DNA of 30,944 nt, taken from positions 1-30,944 of the forward strand of contig SGPM01000318.1 of NCBI GenBank assembly GCA_004802725.1. The letters run 5' to 3'. Below are positions 21,597 to 30,931 of this stretch, piece by piece (the stretch's first letter is position 1; the number at the start of each line of letters is the position of its first letter). This DNA comes from Antrodiella citrinella (Eukaryota; Basidiomycota; Agaricomycetes; Polyporales; Steccherinaceae). The notes below the pieces were generated by a model, which worked only from the letters and a program-made list of their open reading frames with translations, ran no database searches and was not told the DNA's origin. A program made the position numbers and the translations under genes.

Positions 21597-23080
21597 TTAT
21601 TGTTGCACCGCAACTCCATGCCAATAATCGGTTACCTTGAGACAATGCGTGGACCCGGAAGTCAGATCCACGCACCGAAATTTTGAGGGTACGAATGACT
21701 CACCCGCAGAGGCTTCCACTGAAATTGAAGAAAGCCTTTTGCGTGCAGCCGGGGGAGTAGTGCCGGAATCGTCTGCTGACATTGTTCAACTTGCGCCGTA
21801 GGGTATATCCTACACGCAACGCTGATGCGGTCGGAAAGGTCGTCAAGCATATCGTCCAAAGCTTTCCACTTGAACGTTTTCAGCTCTGAGACCCAATGCT
21901 CTCCATAGTGGGGATCGACATTCAAATCGACGGTGAGACAGGTTATAGTTGGGGGTGCTTGCAACACGTAGTCCAGTATACGGGAGTCATTGATCCCGAC
22001 ACCCGTCCTACGGGATTTAGGTACGGTATCCGTAAGATGCAGACGCAAAAGCTGTCGGCAGGATGACATAACGGCTGGCTGGAAACATGTCAGCCAAGCA
22101 AAAACCAACAACACAACAGAGGAATTACCGGATCGCTCCAAATAAATAGATGAAGGTCTTGGAGATTGTGGCCAATAGCGAGGAGAAATGGATCCAAGTA
22201 GAGGGTCGATGCCTCGATAAGCAGATTCTCCACCTGTACATTTGAGATCATTGACAAAAGGTCTGCATCCTGCTCGTGAATATTCCTGTAGACGAGCGTC
22301 CCTACTCGGAGATCTCTGGATAATTTGGGTCGTAAGGCGCTAATGATGGCGGAGTGATCAAAGGGACCGTCCTTGAACGTTCTCCAAGGATGATCATAAA
22401 AAACGGCCACATTTTCAAGGCGCAAGGTGTCGATGAAGCTGAATAGGTTCAGAGTATCGATGATGCCAGATTGTATATCGTCCACCGCTTCCGGAAGCCC
22501 GTCCGACCACTTGGTTAAACTGCACGCGACGGTAGCAACATGGAGTGTTTTGAGTGTTATTTTGGGCCAAGAACTGACACTTCCATCAAGAGTAATGTGC
22601 TCCAGAGCGAGATTCCGCAAGGAGGACAGCTTGGATAGGAGGAGACCAATGTCATTTGCAGTGACACCGTGACGCGCCCACCCGCCGTAGGACCGCCATG
22701 GTTTGCTTCCTACGGCATCCCCAATGAGCGTGAGATTGTTGATGTACTGCACAGGAGAGCCTTCAGAGCTAGAACGAACGAAGTCGATGAAAGATTCGAT
22801 GGTGCGCTTGTTGTCTCGTTGAACTAGCGACCGGAAGAGCTTTGCCTGCGCAGGGACCAGCCAGCGGCGACAGATGAGCGTACAAGCTTTGAGAGACCGC
22901 TTGTCCAGTTGGCTGAAAATATGGTCATAGAGCTCCTGAGGTACCCTGGAGTATGCTTCAGAATCGTAGTGCTGACATCGCTATCATTTGAGCCTTTGAA
23001 CGGAGACAATTGGGATACAGCGACAGAAGCTGACTCACCGTGTCGGATAAAGTTGCTAGCACTAGATGCGATTCTTGCAT
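21597..23080 (-). CDS. F-box protein with leucine-rich C-terminal part
   Basis: Probable substrate-recognition subunit of an SCF-type ubiquitin ligase. The model has four exons (introns 22972-23038, 22079-22128, 21636-21703), giving 432 aa. After a 14-codon first exon, the F-box begins at about residue 23: RVPQELYDHIFSQLDKRSLKACTLICRRW. The remainder alternates Leu-rich strands and helices (SSLRNLALEHITLDG, LKTLHVATVAC, DTLRLENVAVF) in the irregular LRR-like manner typical of agaricomycete F-box proteins, a large and fast-evolving family. If the last intron is retained, the frame stops at 21662 instead, giving 433 aa with a different last 14 residues. The target is unknown. Confidence 0.8.
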
Positions 23081-23852
23081 GTTACGACAGGGAAACTTGT
23101 ACAGTGCAGCTGAATATTATCTGTTTTGGTTCTGAATCAAGATTCAACGCGACGACTTGCACTGGGAGAGACACCCGTTGCTCGGCAATTCCCGAATAGC
23201 TGATCTCAATTTGACGAGAAGGCTAACGCTCGGAGTCTTACTCTTCTTACTCGAACACTGGCACCAGGACATTTGTGCCTCACGAAACACGATCCTCCTT
23301 CGATCTCAAGGATCGCAAGGACCAGCCCTTTGTGCCCACGTGTCGACGGAGCCCGTCACGGATTTGTTCCAGTTTTGGTCGATTCTGACAAGTTGAAGCT
23401 TGAAGTCTTGCAATGGATTTCTTGCCCGCGCGGAGAGGATCGTGGTGCTTGCTGACCTCTGGCGATATGATGGTCTTTGCGCTGGAAACCATGATTGACG
23501 CTCAATTTAAAGCTACATCACGAATGTGCATCACCGCAGTCTAATGCGCTATGCCACTGCGAGTGCCTGGGTAAGTGAGAATACGTCTCCTGTTGCCATT
23601 TCGCTGCTGAATATCGTCCACACACTTCAGATGCACATGTAGGCCGCTGGTCATGCGTGTGGTCTTTCCAACTAGATCAGTACCAACCTTGATCGCAGCC
23701 CGGCACCAGGATGACGTGTCCCACTGCCGCTGCGAATATTGAAACTGGATTGTTATCAGCGTGCAGGCGCAGCATGCAATCCCAGAGCATATCGCTTTAT
23801 AAAATAAAGCTGTATGGCGTCCCAAATGAATGCGGCATTTCTGTCCTTTGCA
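23081..23852. other. Intergenic, F-box 5' flank to DJ-1 pseudogene
   Basis: No gene is supported in this 770-bp stretch. Its right end carries TATAAAATA at 23798-23806, 47 bp before the pseudogene start codon, so the promoter of the broken DJ-1 copy appears preserved. The left part would contain the F-box promoter. Confidence 0.5.
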
Positions 23853-24239
23853 ATGTCTGACTCAGTGCAGATTCTGAAACTCGCCGTTTGTCTCTTCGAC
23901 GTCGTTACCGTCCTCGATTATCAAGGTTCTTTGGAGCAGTTCGGCTTCATAATTCCTCAGAACGTCTTGAATGTCAACAGTCCTTATCACATCCCGTCAA
24001 AATTCGCCATCGATCCGGTCTATCTGGGCCCATCTGAAGATTTGGTCAGACCCTCTACTGGGCCCCTTCTATCTCCTACTAGAACATATGATAGTGTCAA
24101 GGATGCGAGCAATTTGATTTTATATTGATTCCGGGAGGTGCGTACATCGTTCGCTATGATAGTTTGAGAGAACTGACCGCTACTATTGACAGGACCTGGA
24201 ACCTTTCCAAACGTTGTGCCGCAGTCCTTAATCTCTTTT
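23853..24239 (+). pseudogene. DJ-1/PfpI pseudogene, frameshifted and truncated
   Basis: The reading starts MSDSVQILKLAVCLFDVVT and aligns along the whole first exon with copies A and B (LDYQGSLEQFGF, YLGPSEDLVRPSTGPLL, PTRTYDSVKD). Exon 1 spans 23853-24137, which is 285 nt against 286 in the intact copies. One base is missing near 24104, and the frame hits a stop at 24126-24128. A normal intron (24138-24192) and the start of exon 2 (GPGTFPNVVPQSLISF) follow, then similarity ends sharply at 24239. The nucleophile elbow, the rest of exon 2 and exons 3-4 are missing. It is closer to copies A/B than to its neighbours C/D. Confidence 0.85.
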
Positions 24240-24714
24240 GAACCGTCTTCGAATGTGACTCAGCCTTCGTCCTTGATCGATAGGCCATTGTGGGCGTGCC
24301 AGTCGAGGCCTTCAAGCAAGCCAAACGACATACAAACTGCATTAGACTCAGAGGAATGTCACGGTATCCGTCCGACATTGTAAACAATAAGTTCAAACTT
24401 CAAAGCGATTTACGAAGGGAGCGCCCATCGCCTAGATCATTACAGATCGGTGCCCTCAGTTCTTTCATCCTCCGACCGGGTAGATCCGTCTGGTACCGAG
24501 ACTAGGTAACAATGACATCTGTCCCAGACCCCGTAGCAACTCCCTTCCCTCCGTCTGTCTTCGTGTCACTACTTACGGATGACTGACTACGCTGGGCCCC
24601 GCGCGCTACCACTGCGCCAAGTAGCGGCGCCGGTATTCATTACATAACTATCGTGGTTGCGTACGGCGACCTTCATGACCGCGACGGTCAACCACTTTGC
24701 ACCGGACTGATACA

Positions 24715-24731
24715 GCCATGTCTTTGGTGTG
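24715..24731 (+). promoter_or_regulatory. 17-bp upstream block shared by copies C and D
   Basis: GCCATGTCTTTGGTGTG lies 112 bp before the copy C start codon and is repeated exactly at 25906-25922, 137 bp before copy D. The surrounding promoter sequence is much less alike, so this block is a candidate conserved binding site. Confidence 0.45.
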
Positions 24732-24784
24732 GGTGTGTAACTGTCCTAATACGTTCAGCTACTTGCTTCATGTTCTAATGTTCG

Positions 24785-24790
24785 TATAAA
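24785..24790 (+). promoter_or_regulatory. TATA box of DJ-1 copy C
   Basis: TATAAA lies 37-42 bp before the start codon. The equivalent box of copy D is at 25982-25987. The short distance suggests a leader of only about ten nucleotides, unless transcription starts further upstream. Confidence 0.55.
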
Positions 24791-24826
24791 GGACACGGTC
24801 ACGATCCCCATCTTCGTCCTCTTGCG

Positions 24827-25690
24827 ATGTCTCAGCCTCAAGCCCCACCCGTCTTGACACTTGCAATTTGTCTATTTGACGAAGTGACTGCTCTAGATTA
24901 TCAGGGTCCCATGGAGCTGCTGGGATTCGTGTCTCCGTCCATGCTGACGGGTCAGACAAGCTTCGGAAATCCTGCGTATGCCATCGCGCCGACGTATTTA
25001 TCACCCAAGGACGGTCCTGTCAAGCCCACGTCTGGTCCACTATTACTGGCGTCAAGGACGTACGACAGTGTCGGTCCTGACGAACAATTCGACATCATAC
25101 TCATTCCCGGAGGTACGTATCAGTATGTGCACTCTCCCTGAACACTGCGCTGACGTTCAAGTGCAGGACACGGTGTTAGACCCGAACTCGTAGCTTCGTC
25201 TCTGGTCCAATTCGTCAAACGACAGGCTCCTGAAGCCAAATACGTCCTGTCAGTGTGTACTGGATCTTGGGTACTTGCTCTTGCCGGACTCCTCAAGGGC
25301 AAGCGCGCAACGACGAACAAGTCATGTTTCCTCGAGATCCAGGTACGCAACTTGACATGATATCGAACAACATACAAGATCCCTTTGACCAAGTTACTGA
25401 CGTTCTTAGGAATCAACCAAAGATGAAGGTGTCACGTGGGTCCCTAGGGCTCGCTGGATAGTAGACGGTAATTACTGGACGTCCTCAGGTATCACTGCAG
25501 GTATGTCGTCGTCGCATACTACCGTGCTTCATGGGACCTCACCGTATTCTCATAAGGGACGGACATGGCCAGTGCTTTCTTGGAGCATCTATTAGGAGCT
25601 GAAGTGACGAGCAAGATTAGGGGAATCGCGGAGTTGAGCGTACGGCAGCAGGGTGACGACGAATTCGCCGCTGTGTACGGCTTAGTTTGA
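24827..25690 (+). CDS. DJ-1/PfpI family protein, copy C
   Basis: 228 aa from four exons of 286, 176, 91 and 134 nt, identical in size to copy A (introns 25113-25166, 25343-25409, 25501-25556). Seen are VLTLAICLFDEVTALDY, GPMELLGF with the conserved Glu, IILIPGG, the elbow SVCTGSWVLALAGLL with Cys126, GKRATTNKS, WTSSGITAGTDMASAFLEHL, and the C-terminal end DDEFAAVYGLV. The N-terminus (MSQPQAPP) and the Met-Glu-Leu-Leu core separate copies C and D from A and B, so they form their own subfamily. It stands in tandem with copy D (1216 bp from start codon to start codon). The substrate is unknown; an isocyanide-hydratase-like or redox-stress role is possible. Confidence 0.9.
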
Positions 25691-26042
25691 TTGGTTTCGC
25701 TAGGAAGTCTGTAAGTGCATCTGTATTTTCGCTGTATGATCCTGGCTAATGCTGTATCTTAAAGCATGTGACAAATGTAAGATCAGCAGTCGCATCTCAC
25801 ACAGTAAGCAAGACCGTGATTTTTGGAGTCAAAGTGAAGGTAAGAGTTCGCCGCTATGCGTCGCCTGGTCGCATGGTCCCTTGAGGTCGGACCGATGGAA
25901 TGCGAGCCATGTCTTTGGTGTGAGTGTAGTTGTCCCAATATATCCCGCCTGAACTAACTGGTTCTTCACATCCTTAAAGCGTATAAAGCGCTCCGGGTTC
26001 TTCTCTAGCTGCCAGCACAGTCTCCGTATTTGCCCTCTTGCG
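25691..26042. other. Spacer between DJ-1 copies C and D
   Basis: This 352-bp spacer holds the copy C 3' flank and the copy D promoter: the 17-bp block at 25906-25922 and TATAAA at 25982-25987. The sequence CAGTAAGCA at 25801-25809 recurs downstream of copy D (26980-26988), marking a duplicated 3' flank. Confidence 0.55.
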
Positions 26043-26926
26043 ATGTCTCACCCTGCAGCCCTTTCCGTTTTGACACTGGCAGTTTGTCTATTTGACAAAG
26101 TAGCTGCTATGGATTTTCAAGGTCCCATGGAGCTCCTGGGATTCTTGTCACCGTCCAGGATATTGGACGAGACAAGTAATCCTGGGTTCGGGATTCCGGC
26201 GTATGCCATCACTACCACATACTTGTCACCCAAGGATGGCCCTATCAAGCCCATGTCAGGTCCGCTCTTATTGTCGTCAACGACGTACGACAGCGTTGGC
26301 CCTGACGAACAATTTGACATATTGCTCATCCCTGGAGGTACGCAGCATACCGCACATCTTTTGTGAGTTGTGACTCGTGAGACGCTAAAATCCGAGTTCA
26401 GGATACGGTACTCGACCCAATGTTGTATCACCGTCGTTGATTGAGTTCGTCAAACGGCAAGCTCCCGGAGCCAAGTACGTTCTGTCGGTGTGTACCGGAT
26501 CATGGGTACTTGCCATGGCTGGGCTCCTCAAGGGAAAGCGCGCAACCACGAATAAAGCAGTCTTCGTCAAAGTCCGCGTGTGTATCTTGATGTTATGTGG
26601 AAAGAAATGAGTACAACACTAATGCGTTGTCGTATCTAGGAGGCAACCAAGGATGAGCACATCAATTGGGTCCCCAAGGCTCGCTGGGTAGTAGATGGAA
26701 AGTACTGGACGTCCTCAGGAATTACTGCAGGTATGTTAAAGTCCCGTTTTATTGCGTAACAAAACTCACGTATATCACCCATTACAATAAAGGGACGGAC
26801 ATGGCCAGTGCTTTTTTGGAGCACCTTGTGGGAGCTGACGCGACGAGCAAGATCAGAGGGATCGCAGAGCTGAGTGTACGGGAGCAAGATGACGACGAAT
26901 TCGCCGCTGTGCACGGCTTAGTTTGA
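26043..26926 (+). CDS. DJ-1/PfpI family protein, copy D
   Basis: 231 aa from exons of 295, 176, 91 and 134 nt (introns 26338-26401, 26578-26639, 26731-26792). The first exon is three codons longer than in copy C. It has VLTLAVCLFDKVAAMDF, GPMELLGF, ILLIPGG, the elbow SVCTGSWVLAMAGLL (Cys129), GKRATTNKA, WTSSGITAGTDMASAFLEHL and the C-terminal end DDEFAAVHGLV. It is the closest relative of copy C in the window, in coding sequence and in parts of both flanks, so the pair looks like a recent tandem duplication. The acidic patch before the stop (EQDDDEF) is shared by the family. Introns differ far more than exons, which supports selection on the protein. Confidence 0.9.
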
Positions 26927-27674
26927 TCACAAACATCTGATTCATTGCTATCTGCATGTCTTCATGTTTTGTCCCCTCGCAGTAAGCATGACCGTTCTTT
27001 TTGAGTATTCCGTGACACTGCTCCATGTTTGACTATCTATACCCTAAAAGACGCGGGCTATCATTTCATAAAACGGGTCCCACAGGTTGCGTCTTGAATG
27101 TTTCGCCTGTTGCACCCGCCGTCGGCACACCACTCGACCACTACCTTGTCCCCAGCCGGAGGGCTGCGGAGGTGAGATCGTCGGAAGGTGGGGCCATTAC
27201 TCCGACCCACCAATGACCACGCACATGGAAACGCCTTGTCGGCCTCGTACTTCGCCGTATCTGGAAAGCAGGCCTCGACCGCCCCCTTTTATGAGCGTAA
27301 GGGCAGAACGCTGTGATCCAATGATCGTCTGCGTTCTCGTGGTTCTTACGTTCCTGCAGGTCAAACACGTGTATGCAGCATGTTTGGTGCTGAAGGACCC
27401 CACCCTTGCCGAGGCTCAAACTATATTGATCAACCTTTCCCCCTCGATAAAGGCGGACACGACATTGCATGCCAGTAGCCGAGACGGGATCGGTTTCGCA
27501 GGTCATGATTTCATACGGTATATATACTGGTGGTTCTCGCCTCCATGCGTACTCAAGCCTAAAGCCTAACCTTTGGGGCGAGGTCAGTGTCCTCCTACCC
27601 TCTTCACGAACCTGAAGAGCTCTCCTCTTCCTTACAATTCTACTGTGACCTACGCCGGCCTGGAGTCGCAGATC
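26927..27674. other. Copy D 3' flank and promoter of next gene
   Basis: Overlapping long open frames on both strands (27087-27569 + and 27141-27728 -) have skewed composition and no recognisable motif, so no gene is called. TATATATA at 27519-27526 is 149 bp before the next start codon and may serve it. Confidence 0.5.
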
Positions 27675-29046
27675 ATGTCTACAGTCGGAAGCGTCAATCT
27701 GCAAAGTCCTCTGAGCCACGTCTCTCATCTCGCGTGAGTCCAGCCGTTCCTGCTGGCTGTATTTATCTGACAGACTTTTTCCAGTGGATTCGATGTATGG
27801 AACGAGCTTCGTGAAGCTGCGGACTCACCCACACCACTCGCAGAGCTTCTGCACGACCCGATCGCTCTGCGATCTCTCATAGGTCACAGGAAATCCCGAC
27901 GACCGTCCGGCGCCAGCACCTCGTCCCGTGAGCACCGTGACCCAGGAACGTCCTCTTCCTCCAGACCGACAGAGAAGATTGAGCGGAAGAAAGATAAAGA
28001 GTCAGATGCGTCCAGCATCCTCACGCTCGTCCTCGCCGAAGAAGAGCGTCAAGCCCATCACCTGAAAGCGCTCCTCCGCACGACGGGCGAGCGACTCGAG
28101 AACGAAACGCGCCGAGCAGACCAAGCCGAACGACGTGCCAACGCCGCCGAGTCCGTGGCTCGCGAAGCTAACAGTAGGCTATCTGGTGCCGAGACGGGGA
28201 AGCACCAGTCGGAGCTGGACGTCGCTCGGGCGCGGGAGGAAATCGCCAAGTACCGCGCACAGGCGGATGTCCTGGAACGTGACCTCAGGCGGGCGGAGGT
28301 GGAGGTACAGAAGCTGGAGAGACTGAGAAGTGATGCGGAGTATGCTGCTAACGAGGCGAAGGAGGTTGGGAGGAAGGCGCAACAAACTCTGCGAGAGTGG
28401 CAGGCACGAGAAGAGGGTCGGGAGGATAGCTGGAAGATCAACGTGATGAGACGGTACAACGATGGGAGGGAGGATGGTTTTGAGGACGGGCGCGCGGAAG
28501 GATATGAGGCAGGTCATGCGGAGGGGTATGAAGAGGGTCACGAAGCGGGTACGTCAGAGGGGAGAACCGAGGGATATAATGCCGGGCGATTGGCGGGGTT
28601 CGAGGAAGGAAAGAACGTGGGATGGCAGGAAGGATTTGAGGAGGGTTTGGAAAGAGGTCGGAAAGAGGCACGAGAGGAGGCCCTCAGAGCTTTCGACAAG
28701 TTTGTAGCGTCGGAGTTTGAGCATAGACCGCCTAGTTTCGTGAGCGACGTACGTGTCTGATGCGTTCATGCGTCGTGCGATGTCTAACCGAACACCACCT
28801 CTCCTCCAGGGCGAGCCTGAGGAGGATAGAACCCAAGAGTGGGTGGAGTCTACCAGGAAATCCCTGAACCGCTCAGGAAGTCATTCATCACAGCACGGGG
28901 TGAGTAGAGAGCCCGACCTGGAGCCTGTGCAAGAGGTGTACCCAGAACCCCCGCAACAACCGCCAGTTTGGCTACACCGTCGACTGAACACGAACGCGCT
29001 TCAGTTCGTTGCACCGCCGCCGCCGGTGCTGGACAGCCGTGAATAA
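27675..29046 (+). CDS. Coiled-coil protein with a 17-unit Gly-X3 array
   Basis: 419 aa from three exons (introns 27734-27784, 28749-28809). The N-terminal 45 residues are helical (GFDVWNELREAADSP). A Ser/Arg-rich linker follows, then a long Glu/Arg/Ala coiled coil (about 95-240). Next is an array in which glycine occurs at every fourth position for 17 units (residues 247-311, DNA 28464-28658), with mostly acidic and aromatic residues between, for example GYEAGHAEGYEEGHEAG. The array fades into Ala at the same spacing. The C-terminus is Pro-rich (EPPQQPP, APPPPV). Gly-X3 runs are the hallmark of Yae1 and Lto1 (the deca-GX3 motif of the Fe-S adaptor for Rli1/ABCE1), and proteins of this type are often labelled Yae1-like. 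This one is much longer, with a different layout, so orthology is doubtful and its function is unknown. Confidence 0.75.
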
Positions 29047-29646
29047 CATCACGATGGTGAGGTGGCCTGTTGAGCACTTGTCTGTGGTCAGGGAGCCGGT
29101 CTCCGGGGCTTGTGATATGTAATCAACCATTGTATGCATGATGTTGCCTATAATTTAGAAATCGTCGTAGCCTACAATGCACGTCCTCGCAACAAACCGG
29201 GAGATATGTCCAGTCGCTTACGACAGTTCCGCTTCAGCCATCTGCACTTTTTCGCGTAGGCTCCTCTGCGCTCTCGATGTACATGTGAGATGAGAGCTCC
29301 GGGAACGGGATCGAGGGAGCTGCAGTTGGATATTATATGAGACTCATCGGAAAAGAAGATTCTGAGAGAGGGACTTGGGGCTAAATTCAAATGAAGAGTC
29401 AACTAGTCAAGACTCGGTGTACGCAGATCGAGGAAGCTCACCTGGCACGAATTTATGTCTTATCTCCATATATTTTGCAGGCGAGACGGGCAGATAGTGG
29501 ATGGAGTCCGATGGACAGGAAAGAACGCGCTAAACAGACCATAAAACTCCAGAATCCACCGCAGCCAACGCCACAAGTCGTGTATTCGCACACTGCACAG
29601 TCCGGATCCACGATACTCCATATGTTGGACGAGGATTCTGAGTAGT
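29047..29646. other. Intergenic, 3' flank to retroelement fragment
   Basis: No gene is supported. An 84-codon plus-strand frame (29391-29645) sits just before the RNase H fragment but has no recognisable feature. The left border of the retroelement fragment could not be placed; the RNase H frame is open back to 29545 without protein-like content before about 29690. Confidence 0.5.
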
Positions 29647-30690
29647 TTGCCTCGGAGTCGTGCACATCCGGAGGGTCCTTCTTCTCTTCCCTTTCTCGGG
29701 AGCCTGAATCCGAGCCTTGCGCTATTCAAGTGTCGAGCGGCGATCCACGAAGCCTTCAACATAGCCTCCGTCAAACCCGCTGCACTGGAAACGATCCAGC
29801 CCGTACGACGACGCCCAAACTTCATCTCAGCTTTCACCACCCACATTGCACGCTCCAAGGACGATGCCATGAAAGAAGCGGTCCGTCAAGAACGCTTTTG
29901 CAAAATTCGGCTCTTCTCGGACGGATCAGGATACAAAGGAAAGATTGGCGCTGCCGCGATACTGTACATCGATGACGAGCGGGTCAAGACGTTACACTAC
30001 CACCTCGGGACACAAGACGAGCACACTGTCTACGAAGCGGAGGCTGTCGGCCTTATCCTCACACTTCACTTATTGACCCAGCTAACTCGTTCACTCCACC
30101 CTCGAGTCTTTATAGGTCTCGACAACCAGGCGGTCATCCGTGCACTCAGCGACAACACACCAAATCCCGGGCACTATCTCATTGACATTACTCATGACAT
30201 GGCCGAGAAACTGATGCTCAAAGAAGACAAACGCCGCCGCCGCGACGAGTACAATGACGCCAAGCAAGATGGAACCCCATGGGTAGGTAACCGACGAGAC
30301 GTCTTTGAGCTGAACATCCACTGGGTCCCAGGGCATGAAGGCTACAAGGAGAACGAAGAGGTTGACATAGAAGCGAAGAAAGCCGCAGAGGGTACTAGTA
30401 GTCCAGCAAGTCTCCTCCCACTCTCCTTGCGCACAAAACTACCCATTAGTGTCTCAGCAGAACGCCAACGTTTCCGTGCCACACTCTTGAAGCGCTGGGC
30501 CAGTGAATGGAAGAAGTCCCCGCGCTTCTACAAGCAAATGCGCCACATCGACGTAGAGATGCCCTCGCGCAAGTACATGAAGTTAGTTGCCTCCCTCCCC
30601 CGCAACCAAGCCTCCATCATCGTGCAACTTCGCACTGGCCACATTCCGCTCAATGAGCACCTGCTTCCTAAAGTACGATGTCCTAGCTAA
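29647..30690 (+). CDS. RNase H domain of a non-LTR retrotransposon, fragment
   Basis: The RNase H domain (open-frame residues about 85-250) has all the acidic residues expected of the active site: Asp92 in FSDGSG, Glu132 in YEAEAVG, Asp159 in GLDNQA and Asp240 in NEEVDIEAKKAA, plus HWVPGHEG before the last. The flanking LFKCRAAIHEAF and the C-terminal QLRTGHIPLNEHL are stretches that surround RNase H in fungal LINE polyproteins. No reverse transcriptase or endonuclease lies upstream, and the usual Cys/His region after RTGH is missing, so this is a 5'- and 3'-truncated copy. The frame is open from the TTG at 29647, but the first ATG is at 29869, which would give 273 aa. The RNase H fold could still be active. 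A domesticated single-domain gene is the alternative. Confidence 0.8.
   Translation: MPRSRAHPEGPSSLPFLGSLNPSLALFKCRAAIHEAFNIASVKPAALETIQPVRRRPNFISAFTTHIARSKDDAMKEAVRQERFCKIRLFSDGSGYKGKIGAAAILYIDDERVKTLHYHLGTQDEHTVYEAEAVGLILTLHLLTQLTRSLHPRVFIGLDNQAVIRALSDNTPNPGHYLIDITHDMAEKLMLKEDKRRRRDEYNDAKQDGTPWVGNRRDVFELNIHWVPGHEGYKENEEVDIEAKKAAEGTSSPASLLPLSLRTKLPISVSAERQRFRATLLKRWASEWKKSPRFYKQMRHIDVEMPSRKYMKLVASLPRNQASIIVQLRTGHIPLNEHLLPKVRCPS
29690..30690 (+). mobile_element. Truncated LINE-type retrotransposon remnant
   Basis: Extent of the DNA with retroelement protein similarity. Neither a poly-A tail nor a target-site duplication was seen, so the true ends are uncertain. The reading frame has no internal stop, suggesting a fairly recent insertion or continued selection. 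Confidence 0.6.
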
Positions 30691-30756
30691 CGAACGAGTA
30701 AATATATATAAATGTAGTAAATGTTTGATCAGAGGTAACGAGGTTGGGGGAAGACA

Positions 30757-30931
30757 GAATTTTGGCCAGGCCTTCCGCTTCGCGGAAGGCGAAATACGAA
30801 GACTCGGGACTCGGATGTTCGCAGCGGAGAGTCTGAACGAAAACTTTCGTTCACTGAAATGCTGTGGAACGAGCCGCGAAGTCCGAGATCTTGAGACGAG
30901 AAAGGCCAAAGGCCGAATTTCGGCCAAATTC
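30757..30931. repeat. Hairpin-rich inverted repeat
   Basis: The outer arms GAATTTTGGCC (30757-30767) and GGCCAAATTC (30922-30931) are inverted copies with a one-base indel. Inside are two perfect smaller hairpins: CCTTCCGC with GCGGAAGG (30771-30789) and GAACGAAA with TTTCGTTC (30835-30852). The stretches between also pair loosely (around 30797-30815 with 30880-30900). It is non-coding and follows the retroelement fragment within 70 bp. It may be a small fold-back element or part of a structured untranslated region. Confidence 0.6.

Larger units (their letters stand above)
24240..24826. other. Sequence beyond the DJ-1 break; copy C promoter
   Basis: Immediately after the break, DJ-1 similarity is lost and no other gene is recognised, so this may be inserted or rearranged DNA. 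The right 115 bp is the copy C promoter, with GCCATGTCTTTGGTGTG at 24715-24731 and a TATA box. Confidence 0.5.

Noticed and set aside
27141..27728. 195-codon minus-strand and 160-codon plus-strand overlapping frames
   Set aside because: GC-rich region where both strands stay open; no recognisable domain, and the minus frame runs into the first exon of the Gly-X3 gene.
29391..29645. 84-codon plus-strand frame before the RNase H fragment
   Set aside because: No retroelement or other motif; ends one base before the RNase H open frame begins, which seems coincidental.
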